A program made the translations under genes and the position numbers. A stretch of 64,000 nucleotides of DNA. Origin: Negativicutes bacterium (lineage in GTDB: Bacteria > Bacillota > Negativicutes > Anaeromusales > Anaeromusaceae). Numbering within the stretch: position 1 is the first letter of the stretch; the number at the start of each line of letters is the position of its first letter. Below are positions 52,887 to 59,780 of this stretch, piece after piece. Where the stretch lies: contig SAAJ01000010.1 in the NCBI GenBank assembly GCA_009929485.1, forward strand, positions 20,904 to 84,903, in the 5' to 3' direction. The notes below the pieces were generated by a model, which saw nothing but the letters and a program-made list of their open reading frames with translations, was not told the DNA's origin and did no database searches.

Positions 52887-53639
52887 ATGGCTGAAAAAGT
52901 TTTTGGTCGTCCTGCTTCACTTGTAGATGTACCTACACACTATTGTCCCGGATGCCATCATGGCATTATCCACCGCCTGGTAGCAGAGGTTATTGATGAA
53001 TTGGGCGTGCAGGACAGCGCCATTGGCGTCGCACCTGTCGGCTGTTCGGTACTTGCTTATGATTATTTCAACATTGATATGTTTGAAGCCGCTCATGGCC
53101 GTGCTCCGGCTGTAGCTACCGGCATCAAGCGCGTTCATCCGGAAGCTCCGGTATTCACCTATCAGGGCGACGGCGACCTTGCCGCCATTGGCGCAGCAGA
53201 GATTGTTCATGCTGCGGCGCGCGGCGAGAAAATTACTACTATTTTCGTTAACAACGCTATTTACGGCATGACCGGCGGTCAGATGGCGCCTACCAGCTTG
53301 GTAGGTCAAGTGACCCAAACCTCGCCTTACGGTCGTAAAGCGGAAACGGCAGGCATCCCAATTCGCGTCTCTGAAATGCTGGCTACCTTGGACGGCGCTG
53401 CTTATATTGAACGCGTAGCTGTCAATAATCCCGCCAATATGGCTAAGGCGAAAGCCGCCATTAAAAAAGCCTTCAAGATGCAATTGGAAGGCAAAGGATT
53501 CACCATGGTAGAAGTTCTTTCCACTTGTCCGACCAACTGGGGATTAAGCGCCATTGACGCTGTAAAATGGATGGAAGCCAATATGATGCCTTACTATCCC
53601 CTTGGGGTTTTCAAAACACCTGAGGAGGTGGCTAAATAA
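52887..53639 (+). CDS. korB: 2-oxoacid:ferredoxin oxidoreductase beta subunit (TPP-binding)
   Basis: 250 residues. TPP motif GDGDLAAIGAAEIVHAAARG ... NNAIYGMTGGQMAPTS is clear, with YCPGCHHG near residue 20 for the cluster or cofactor environment. It forms the active centre with KorA. Short gap and RBS AAAGGAGGG follow the alpha subunit; its stop overlaps the gamma start by one base. Confidence 0.92.
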   Translation: MAEKVFGRPASLVDVPTHYCPGCHHGIIHRLVAEVIDELGVQDSAIGVAPVGCSVLAYDYFNIDMFEAAHGRAPAVATGIKRVHPEAPVFTYQGDGDLAAIGAAEIVHAAARGEKITTIFVNNAIYGMTGGQMAPTSLVGQVTQTSPYGRKAETAGIPIRVSEMLATLDGAAYIERVAVNNPANMAKAKAAIKKAFKMQLEGKGFTMVEVLSTCPTNWGLSAIDAVKWMEANMMPYYPLGVFKTPEEVAK

Positions 53640-54193
53640 TGTCGCAAACACACGAAATTATTATGTCCGGCTTCGGCGGTCAGGGCATCATGCTCATGGG
53701 ACAGCTGTTGACCTATGCGGGCATGCTTGAAGGCAAGGAAGTAACCTGGATTCCCTCTTACGGCCCGGAAATGCGCGGCGGCACCGCTTATTGCTCGGTT
53801 ATTGTGTCCGAAGACCCCATCGGCGCTCCTATGGTCAGCGAGCCGTCCATGGTTGTGGCCATGAATCTGCCGTCTCTGACTCGCTTTGAAGGATCCCTGC
53901 AAAAAGGCGGCACCTTGATCATCAACAGTTCCCTCATTGACAAAGATGCTACTCGTAAAGACATTAATGTCTTTAAAGTTCCTGTCAATGAAATTGCTGC
54001 TGAACTTGGCAATCCCAAAGTAGGCAACATGGTCATGCTCGGAGCTATCATTGCAGCAGGGGAGCCGGTGAAAACTGAATCCATGCTGGGAGCTTTCAAA
54101 AAAATGTTTGAAAAGAAATTTGCCAATAAGCCGGAACTCTTTAAAATTAACGAAGCAGCCATCCAGCGCGGTGCCGATTTCATTAAAAAGTAA
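53639..54193 (+). CDS. korC: 2-oxoacid:ferredoxin oxidoreductase gamma subunit
   Basis: 184 residues. The gamma domain starts with EIIMSGFGGQGIMLMGQLLT and continues WIPSYGPEMRGGTAYCSVIV, the usual pyruvate/ketoisovalerate oxidoreductase gamma pattern. It completes the four-subunit KorDABC enzyme. ATG directly overlaps the korB stop. Confidence 0.92.
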   Translation: MSQTHEIIMSGFGGQGIMLMGQLLTYAGMLEGKEVTWIPSYGPEMRGGTAYCSVIVSEDPIGAPMVSEPSMVVAMNLPSLTRFEGSLQKGGTLIINSSLIDKDATRKDINVFKVPVNEIAAELGNPKVGNMVMLGAIIAAGEPVKTESMLGAFKKMFEKKFANKPELFKINEAAIQRGADFIKK

Positions 54194-54215
54194 AAGAGAA
54201 GACCTGCAATATTCG

Positions 54216-54245
54216 AAAAGGCGGTTTTATCCAAAACCGTCTTTT
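54216..54245 (+). terminator. Terminator after the kor operon
   Basis: AAAAGGCGGTTTT / AAAACCGTCTTTT stem (one mismatch), ATCC loop. Confidence 0.7.
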
Positions 54246-54255
54246 CTTGACTCCA

Positions 54256-54287
54256 TAACTCCTTATAAGTATAATTATAAGGAGTTA
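54256..54287. other. dif-like palindrome upstream of a tyrosine recombinase
   Basis: Perfect 13-bp inverted repeat flanking a 6-bp centre (GTATAA). The inner 28 bp consist of an 11-bp left arm ACTCCTTATAA, the 6-bp spacer and the right arm TTATAAGGAGT. This is the layout of Xer dif sites (11-6-11, with ATAA ending the left arm and TTAT beginning the right). It lies 37 bp before the start codon of a second Xer-like gene. No T-run follows, so it is unlikely to be a terminator; an operator is the main alternative. Confidence 0.6.
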
Positions 54288-54324
54288 AGAGAACGATAAT
54301 GTAGATTCCGAGGAGGAGATAGAT

Positions 54325-55305
54325 ATGAATGGGCAGCAAGTAACTATTCCGGCCGCATCCTCTTTGCTGAGTCCAAATAGTTGGAGTAAAGAAGAATTTT
54401 TGCAACGCTTTGGTGAGTTTCTCCGTTTGGACGTAGCCCATGGCCGCGCCGCTGCCGACACCATGGCTACCTATCTTTCTCACATTCGCCAATTTCTCCT
54501 TTGGTGCCGCGAAGAAGGGCTACAGCCAGAACAGGCTACTATGCACCAGTTAAAAGTATATCGGCAGTACCTTTGGGAGAAAAAGCGCTATAAAGTCAGC
54601 ACCATTGCCTTAAAGCTAACAGCGCTGCGCCGCTTTTACGCAGCCGCCGTTTCCAGAGGCATTCTCAAAGAAAATCCGGCTTTAGAAGTGTACGCCGGCG
54701 AAGACCGCCGCGCTCGGCTGCAGCCGCAGTCTTTTCTTACCGCCGCCGACATGCAGCATTTGCTGTCGCTCATTCCCAAAGAAGGAGAAGAAGCGCTGCG
54801 AGCTAAAGCTATTTTGGTACTTATGGCTTTACAAGGCTTGCGTACCGTAGAAATCCATCGCGCCAATATTGAAGATGTTGATTGGAACAACGGCATGATG
54901 CTGGTGCACGGCAAAAAAAGAGACGGCTATGTATATCTGCGCGAGGATGTCCTTGCTGCGTTGGACTCCTATGCCAAACAGCGCCGCCCTGTGCAGGGAG
55001 ACACGGAAGGCACGCCGCTTTTCGTTTCCATCAGCCGTCATCATAACGGCGGACGTCTTTCACGCTGCGGCATCCGCGATATTGTTGATCATTGGTTCCA
55101 AGAAGCCAAGCTTAAAAAGCCGGGAAAAAGCTGTCATTTATTGCGCCATACCTGCGGTACCTTGCTCTACCAGGAAACGAAAGATTTGCGTATCGTCCAG
55201 GAAACCCTGCGCCATGCCAGCCCCACTACGACTGCTAAGTACGCCCACTTGGATGATCAGCTGTCACATCGTTACACCAGCAAAATTCCCATTCAAGTAG
55301 ATTGA
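54325..55305 (+). CDS. Tyrosine recombinase, XerC/XerD-like, second copy
   Basis: 326 residues: N-terminal SAM-like DNA-binding domain (to about 130) and a catalytic domain with Arg173, His271, Arg274, His297 and Tyr306 (SCHLLRHTCGTLLYQ; LRHASPTTTAKYAHL). The complete RHRHY set says it is active in principle. It is longer than the XerD at 34901 and clearly different, for example CHLLRHTCG in place of HTLRHSFATH. A phage-type or stand-alone Xer integrase is likely. The dif-like palindrome just upstream could be its target or operator. RBS GAGGAGGA. Confidence 0.85.
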   Translation: MNGQQVTIPAASSLLSPNSWSKEEFLQRFGEFLRLDVAHGRAAADTMATYLSHIRQFLLWCREEGLQPEQATMHQLKVYRQYLWEKKRYKVSTIALKLTALRRFYAAAVSRGILKENPALEVYAGEDRRARLQPQSFLTAADMQHLLSLIPKEGEEALRAKAILVLMALQGLRTVEIHRANIEDVDWNNGMMLVHGKKRDGYVYLREDVLAALDSYAKQRRPVQGDTEGTPLFVSISRHHNGGRLSRCGIRDIVDHWFQEAKLKKPGKSCHLLRHTCGTLLYQETKDLRIVQETLRHASPTTTAKYAHLDDQLSHRYTSKIPIQVD

Positions 55306-55349
55306 GAAATGAACGAACAAGAGAACCTTTATGGAATGTGGATTTTTTA

Positions 55350-55380
55350 ACACGAGTAGATGGAGTAAAGTGAGGGTTAC
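55350..55380 (+). repeat. GGAGTA-type repeat, copy 5
   Basis: ACACGAGTAGATGGAGTAAA followed by GTGAGGGTTAC, about 45 bases after the recombinase stop. The purine-rich stretch continues to 55430. Confidence 0.6.
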
Positions 55381-55431
55381 AGAATGAACAGCAACAGAGG
55401 AAGCAGAGGAAATTAGAGGAGTTTCGGCCAC

Positions 55432-55471
55432 AAAAAACGACGCTCACAATTGCCCTGTGAGCGTCGTTTTT
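55432..55471 (+). terminator. Terminator, bidirectional
   Basis: AAAAACGACGCTCACA / TGTGAGCGTCGTTTTT perfect stem. Follows the recombinase; its symmetry could also serve the minus-strand OPT gene. Confidence 0.9.
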
Positions 55472-55552
55472 AACAATCCCCTTACAATACCCCTTGGGAG
55501 TTTCGTGCACATTGTCTCTTTAAAGAGGACATCAAGTCAACAAGCATATTCT

Positions 55553-55622
55553 GGTTCAGGGGGACGGTTCTCCCGAACCAAAGTAAATCCAAATTGGTTC
55601 ACAAGAACCGTCCCCCTGAACC
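55553..55622. repeat. 70-bp perfect hairpin element (REP/MITE-like)
   Basis: Outer arms of 19 bp (GGTTCAGGGGGACGGTTCT and its exact complement at 55604-55622) enclose an inner GAACCAA / TTGGTTC hairpin. The rest of the 55306-55629 gap holds copy 5 of the GGAGTA repeat and the terminator at 55432-55471. The sequence GGGGGACGGTTCT recurs in many Firmicute genomes as a short palindromic repeat, by memory rather than search. It ends 8 bases beyond the OPT stop on the other strand. Confidence 0.75.
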
Positions 55623-55629
55623 AAAAAGC

Positions 55630-57627
55630 TTAGACGGTCGGTTGGCCGCGTCGACTGTACCAAATGAAAAAGCCACACAAGAAAACATACATCACCAAGG
55701 AATACATTTCCGGGTTTTCCGTACTTCCCCAAGAAAACTGGCTAAAGTCATAACCCAGTACGCGCAAGCCGGCGCTGCATACGCCCATGATCGAGCCTCC
55801 GGCAATAAAACCGGAGCTAATTAGAATACCGCGCCGCTGACGCCATTGGTTCAGGAGCGCATCCCGGCTGCCATGAGCCATGAGATAGGCAATGCCGCCT
55901 CCGGCTAACAAAGGCATATTAAGTTCCAACGGGACATATAAGCCCAAACCGAACGCCAACGCCGGCACCTTCAACCGGTCTAACAAAATAGCCAATACCG
56001 CGCCAGCAAGATATAACATCCAAGGAGCTTCTTGGCCTGACATGAGCGGCCCAATAACCGCTGCTACCGCATTGGCTTGAGGAGCCGCTAGGGCGCCAGG
56101 TCCGCTGAAGCCCATGCTTTTGGCGAGAAGAAGCATGACTCCAGCGGCAATGAATGCGGAAACCAAAGTGCTGATAACCTTCCAAATCTGCAGGGTCTTC
56201 GGTGTAATGCCAAGCCAAAAGGCCACCTTTAAATCGCCTACAAAGCATCCCGTCATCCATAGACAACCGGAAACAACAGCAGCCATAAGCAGAACCGCTA
56301 AAATGCCGCCCTCACCGACTAAGCCCGTACTGATCATGGCTTGCGCGCCAATAATCAAAGTCAATAAAGTTAAACCGGATACAGGTTCCGAGGAGGTAAA
56401 GGCAATCGATGTAGTTCCTACGACGGAAAAAAGAAAAGACCCTGCCAGCAGCACCAACGTTAACAAAAGCGCCTGCAGCCAGCTAGCCCCATAGTGGAGG
56501 TGAATGAGTAAAGCAAACACCAAAGCAATAGCTGCAATCATTCCCACAACCCAGGCCATAGGAACATCTTGTTGCGTCCGCACATAGGCGGATGTATTTT
56601 TTTTGTCTTCCCATATGCCTACGATAGCTTCCTTAAAAGCCATGCCGATAAAAGGAGCCATCTTTAAAACTCCCAGAATTCCTGCCATCGCCAAGGTCCC
56701 AATACCGATAAAGCGAACGGATTGCCGGAAAATAGCCTCCGGCGTCATATTCTGAAATACTTTTTCCACAGCAGTCCCAAGAAGCCAAGCTTGATTGTCA
56801 GCTGATAAAGAAGCCACGAAAGGAAGCAGAACCCACCAACCAAACAACGATCCTCCTGCGATAATAACCGCATAGCGCCAACCGGTCATATAGCCGATGG
56901 CTAAAACAGCGGCCTCTACATTAATGGCAAAAAAAAGCTTATATTTTTCCGCCAAATAACTGCCAAAAGTACAAAAGCGGGAAGTAAACGCCGCATTCCA
57001 CCAGCCGAAGGAGTTAGTAGCAAAATCAGCCGCACCGCCGACCAGACTGCTAAGTAAAATTACGCGCAGACTGCCGCCGCCTTTCGCTCCGGACAAGAGA
57101 ACCTCTGTCGTCGCCAAAGAGCCGGGAAAGGGGTAATGCCCGTGCATATGTACCACAAAATAGTTGCGCAAAATAATAGCGTAGGCAATACCCAAAAGGC
57201 CGCCCAAGAGCGTAGTCCAGACCATTTCCGTAAACGCGGCCTGCAATTGTAGAATAAACAAAGCAGGGAGTACAAAAACAAGGCCGGAATTGACCATGGA
57301 CCCAGTAGAACCGATGCATTCCATCAATGTATTTTCTCCCAATGCATCGGTTCTCTTTAATACCGCCGCCAGCGCTATAGCCATGGCGGCTATAGGCGTA
57401 TCCGCCGAAACGCCTTGGCCCACTTTTAACGGCATATACGTGCAAGCCACCGTAAAAACGGCGCCAAAAAGCAAGCCTAACAGGACCGCGTAACGTGTCG
57501 CTTCCTTTGGCTTTTGGCGCGGCTTCAAGATGGGCTCATAGGTTTCTCCCTCACGCAGCGGCAAAAATGCGGCCTCCGGCAGAGAGCAAGATTCAGCAGC
57601 CCCAGAGGCTGCCTCTTTTTTATCCAT
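55630..57627 (-). CDS. OPT-family oligopeptide/metal-chelate transporter
   Basis: 665 residues with about 15 hydrophobic helices after a polar N-terminus of 40 residues. OPT hallmarks include PLKVGQGVSADTPIAAMAIA, FPGSLATTEVLLSGAKGGGS and LGLYVPLELNMPLLAGGGIA. Bacterial OPTs move peptides or metal chelates with protons. The RBS on the minus strand is AAAGGAG, 6-8 bases before ATG. One of only two minus-strand genes in the window; the palindromic element B lies about 50 bases upstream of its start. Confidence 0.9.
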   Translation of the reverse strand: MDKKEAASGAAESCSLPEAAFLPLREGETYEPILKPRQKPKEATRYAVLLGLLFGAVFTVACTYMPLKVGQGVSADTPIAAMAIALAAVLKRTDALGENTLMECIGSTGSMVNSGLVFVLPALFILQLQAAFTEMVWTTLLGGLLGIAYAIILRNYFVVHMHGHYPFPGSLATTEVLLSGAKGGGSLRVILLSSLVGGAADFATNSFGWWNAAFTSRFCTFGSYLAEKYKLFFAINVEAAVLAIGYMTGWRYAVIIAGGSLFGWWVLLPFVASLSADNQAWLLGTAVEKVFQNMTPEAIFRQSVRFIGIGTLAMAGILGVLKMAPFIGMAFKEAIVGIWEDKKNTSAYVRTQQDVPMAWVVGMIAAIALVFALLIHLHYGASWLQALLLTLVLLAGSFLFSVVGTTSIAFTSSEPVSGLTLLTLIIGAQAMISTGLVGEGGILAVLLMAAVVSGCLWMTGCFVGDLKVAFWLGITPKTLQIWKVISTLVSAFIAAGVMLLLAKSMGFSGPGALAAPQANAVAAVIGPLMSGQEAPWMLYLAGAVLAILLDRLKVPALAFGLGLYVPLELNMPLLAGGGIAYLMAHGSRDALLNQWRQRRGILISSGFIAGGSIMGVCSAGLRVLGYDFSQFSWGSTENPEMYSLVMYVFLCGFFIWYSRRGQPTV

Positions 57628-57678
57628 TCAGGCATCTCCTTTGGAAATAGCTATTTTCATTATGTAATAAAGTATAAA

Positions 57679-57858
57679 CGGCAGCATGACTGCATTTGAG
57701 ACAAGATTTCCGCGCGCCTCGCAAAAACAGGAGTCGACGGCAGTTCCGCGAACTCGCTGGCGCTCAGACATACGGAACTTTTCTCCGTCGACTCCTGTTT
57801 TTGCGTCCTGCGGACCGTCTTGCTCCAAAAAAGTCTCAAATACAGTCACGGCCGCCGC
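57679..57858 (-). repeat. ~180-bp palindromic element, copy B
   Basis: Reverse-strand counterpart of the element at 10837-11016. Outer arms ATTTGAGAC / GTCTCAAAT; inner 20-bp perfect arms GCAAAAACAGGAGTCGACGG (57721-57740) and complement (57785-57804); inner AGTTCCG / CGGAACT (57742-57748, 57773-57779). The rest of this 317-base gap contains only the OPT leader on one side and a hairpin at 57908-57940 on the other. Confidence 0.8.
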
Positions 57859-57907
57859 AATATCACTTGTTCCCTTACACTCTCCCCTCTAGCCTTTCTA
57901 TGGCTTT

Positions 57908-57940
57908 CCGCTACGTGCAAAGGACCTCGTAGCGGTTTTT
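57908..57940 (+). terminator. Orphan terminator-like hairpin
   Basis: CCGCTACG / CGTAGCGG with a 12-base loop followed by TTTTT on the plus strand, where no plus-strand gene lies upstream. On the minus strand, no T-run follows it. Confidence 0.55.
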
Positions 57941-57944
57941 CTTA

Positions 57945-58601
57945 CTAGGTCAGTACCCCGAGCGGTTTCAAACTAAAGTAGTCAAGTGCTTGATTGACGC
58001 TGTCGATATTGTAAATCTTTTTCTCCAGGCAGAAACGAATTACCAGGTCAAAGGTTTCATTTTCCGACAGAGAATAACCAGCGGCGCGCAAAAGGCTGTC
58101 GGCATCATCTTGACTAAGGTTAAGCGCTAGCGCAAAGGCGACTGCAGTATTTTTATTTGGCCGATAGTTCGAATTTGAACGGATTTTAGAGAAAAGACGA
58201 CGATCAATACCAGCTTGTTTATAGATTTCTACTTCGCTGACTTCCTTTTGATCGATAAGGCCGAATAGGACTTGTGGGAAGGTTGGTTTTCTATTTGTTT
58301 CAATGAATTTTTTGATTTCAAGCTGAGGCTGCCCAGGAGAGACTTCCTCTTTCTCCTGGGCTAACTCTGGAATATAAACGCAAAATAGAGCTTTGGAGGA
58401 GGGTGGCTTTCGATTGGTTTTGATGAGTTTTTCAATTTCAAGCTGATGTTGGTCAGGAGGGGCTTTTCGTTTCTTGGTTGCTTCTGATTCATAGGTAAGA
58501 CTGTGTTCACTAGAGAGCAATTCTTCATGAAGCAACGTATGAGATTGATGATGCTTTTCTACAAACGCCTGAAGTTCAAGAAGCAGTTTTTCATCAAACA
58601 T
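57945..58601 (-). CDS. Uncharacterised repeat-containing protein with a C-terminal regulator-like domain
   Basis: 218 residues. Residues 53-73 and 93-113 are a tandem duplication (QLEIEKLIKTNRKP and QLEIKKFIETNRKP) with a 40-residue period. The C-terminal half (EVEIYKQAGIDRRLFSKIRS, then NYRPNKNTAVAFALALNLSQ, DDADSLLRAAGYSLSE) looks like a helix-turn-helix-type fold common in proteins encoded beside VWA or TerD-like genes in Firmicutes; I do not recognise an established function. ATG at 58601 is preceded by GGAGGT; an ATG at 58616 would place that Shine-Dalgarno inside the coding sequence. Divergent from the VWA gene. Confidence 0.7.
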   Translation of the reverse strand: MFDEKLLLELQAFVEKHHQSHTLLHEELLSSEHSLTYESEATKKRKAPPDQHQLEIEKLIKTNRKPPSSKALFCVYIPELAQEKEEVSPGQPQLEIKKFIETNRKPTFPQVLFGLIDQKEVSEVEIYKQAGIDRRLFSKIRSNSNYRPNKNTAVAFALALNLSQDDADSLLRAAGYSLSENETFDLVIRFCLEKKIYNIDSVNQALDYFSLKPLGVLT

Positions 58602-58625
58602 GCTTGCTACCTCCATTTGAAAATG

Positions 58626-58642
58626 TCGCTTGCTAAGCGACC
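58626..58642. promoter_or_regulatory. Candidate operator between the divergent genes
   Basis: Perfect inverted repeat GTCGCTT / AAGCGAC with GCT centre, located upstream of both start codons; it could bind the divergently encoded HTH-like protein. Confidence 0.4.
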
Positions 58643-58646
58643 AAAT

Positions 58647-58675
58647 TTACATTTTAATTCGCTATTATTATACCA
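58647..58675 (+). promoter_or_regulatory. Probable promoter of the VWA gene
   Basis: TTTACA at 58647-58652, 17-base spacer, TATACC at 58670-58675. Confidence 0.55.
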
Positions 58676-58703
58676 TGAAGAAACTTTGGAAAGGATGAGT
58701 TGT

Positions 58704-59300
58704 ATGAACGAAAATCTGACAGAAATCATCTTTGTATTAGACAGAAGCGGTTCGATGGCAGGGCTTGAACTTGATACAATCGGCGGATTTAATTCGTTTG
58801 TTGCCCGACAGACGCAGCAAGAAGGAGATGTAAGAATCACTGCGGTTTTATTTGACGACAAGTATGAACTGCTGTGGACCGGCGTTACAGCAAGCCAGGC
58901 TGTGCTGACAAAGCGGGAATATTTCGTTCGGGGCTGCACTGCATTATTAGACGCTGTAGGCAAGACAATTCTTAACGTGGGATGCCGTCTGGCTGAAACG
59001 AACGAAGACGAACGTCCGGGCAAGGTGATTTTTGTTATTACAACAGACGGTCTGGAAAATGCAAGTCGCGAATTCACCTATGAAAAAGTACGAAAGTTAA
59101 TCCAGCATCAAAAAGAAAAGTATGGCTGGGAATTTATCTTCCTGGCTGCCAATATCGACGTGGAGCATGAAGCAGACAATTTAGGAATTAATCTAGAAGA
59201 GGCATACAGCTTTGAGGCCTCCAAGGCGGGTGTAAAAAAGATGTATTGTGTAGTTATTGATGCGGTAACTCAACTGCGAAAAACGAACCCCAAAAATTGA
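58704..59300 (+). CDS. VWA-domain protein (TerY/TerF-like)
   Basis: 198 residues, essentially one VWA domain. The metal-ion-dependent adhesion site is intact: DRSGSM with Asp13, Ser15 and Ser17, a Thr in RGCTALLDAVG, and Asp in TTDGLENAS. The order and the ending KTNPKN match small cytoplasmic VWA proteins associated with tellurite/stress (ter) gene sets. Mg2+-dependent protein binding is the family theme; the partner here is presumably the divergent gene's product or another ter-like protein. RBS AAAGGA 8 bases before ATG 58704. Confidence 0.85.
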   Translation: MNENLTEIIFVLDRSGSMAGLELDTIGGFNSFVARQTQQEGDVRITAVLFDDKYELLWTGVTASQAVLTKREYFVRGCTALLDAVGKTILNVGCRLAETNEDERPGKVIFVITTDGLENASREFTYEKVRKLIQHQKEKYGWEFIFLAANIDVEHEADNLGINLEEAYSFEASKAGVKKMYCVVIDAVTQLRKTNPKN

Positions 59301-59379
59301 AACGCAAAAATCATTCAAGTTAAACGGGGCGCCGCCTCGTGTCGCTAGTCTCGCTACTGTCGGAACGATCAGAGTCATT

Positions 59380-59422
59380 AACCGAGCCTATTTTGCAGAT
59401 AACAGGCTCGGTTGTTGATTTT
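59380..59422 (+). terminator. Terminator after the VWA gene
   Basis: AACCGAGCCT / AGGCTCGGTT stem with 14-base loop, followed by GTTGATTTT (weak tail). Confidence 0.6.
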
Positions 59423-59651
59423 GTCATTTTCTTACTACATTTTGACGACTGGTTCAGCTAGCAATGAAATCGCTAGTACGACACAGGCCCAGAGCTCCCA
59501 ATACCAGGCATACAGAGATGAAATGGAACACAAAGACGCCGAACAGAGAAATTGACTCTTTGTGCCTCTAGGTATAATATTGAAAGAAAAGCAAGATTTT
59601 ACAGAAAATAAGAGGAAAGTTTGACTGAATGAGTATTCCGGGCCAAGTTGC
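59423..59651. other. Intergenic stretch before the IS21-like element
   Basis: No convincing gene. A TATAAT at 59572-59577 has TTGACT at the wrong distance (15-base spacer) upstream. A minus-strand hydrophobic ORF tail (59435-59600) is noted and rejected below. Confidence 0.4.
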
Positions 59652-59780
59652 ACCGCCTGTCCGGCTCTGTGATACCGCGATTCCGTTGGAACGCTACCAC
59701 CATTCCGGTAAATAGTACCACCCATCCTATAATGAAAATATGCATGTAGTAGTGCAAATTTCATTGTGGGAGGTCAAATA

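Noticed and set aside
54216..54287. Reading the 54256-54287 palindrome as a terminator
   Set aside because: It is AT-rich with no T-run beyond it and follows a separate, better terminator for the kor operon.
59435..59764. Minus-strand ORF with a hydrophobic tail (SLYAWYWELWACVVLAISLL)
   Set aside because: It has one plausible membrane helix, but no convincing start or ribosome-binding site, and much of it lies over the IS21 end repeats. Possibly a remnant; not supported.
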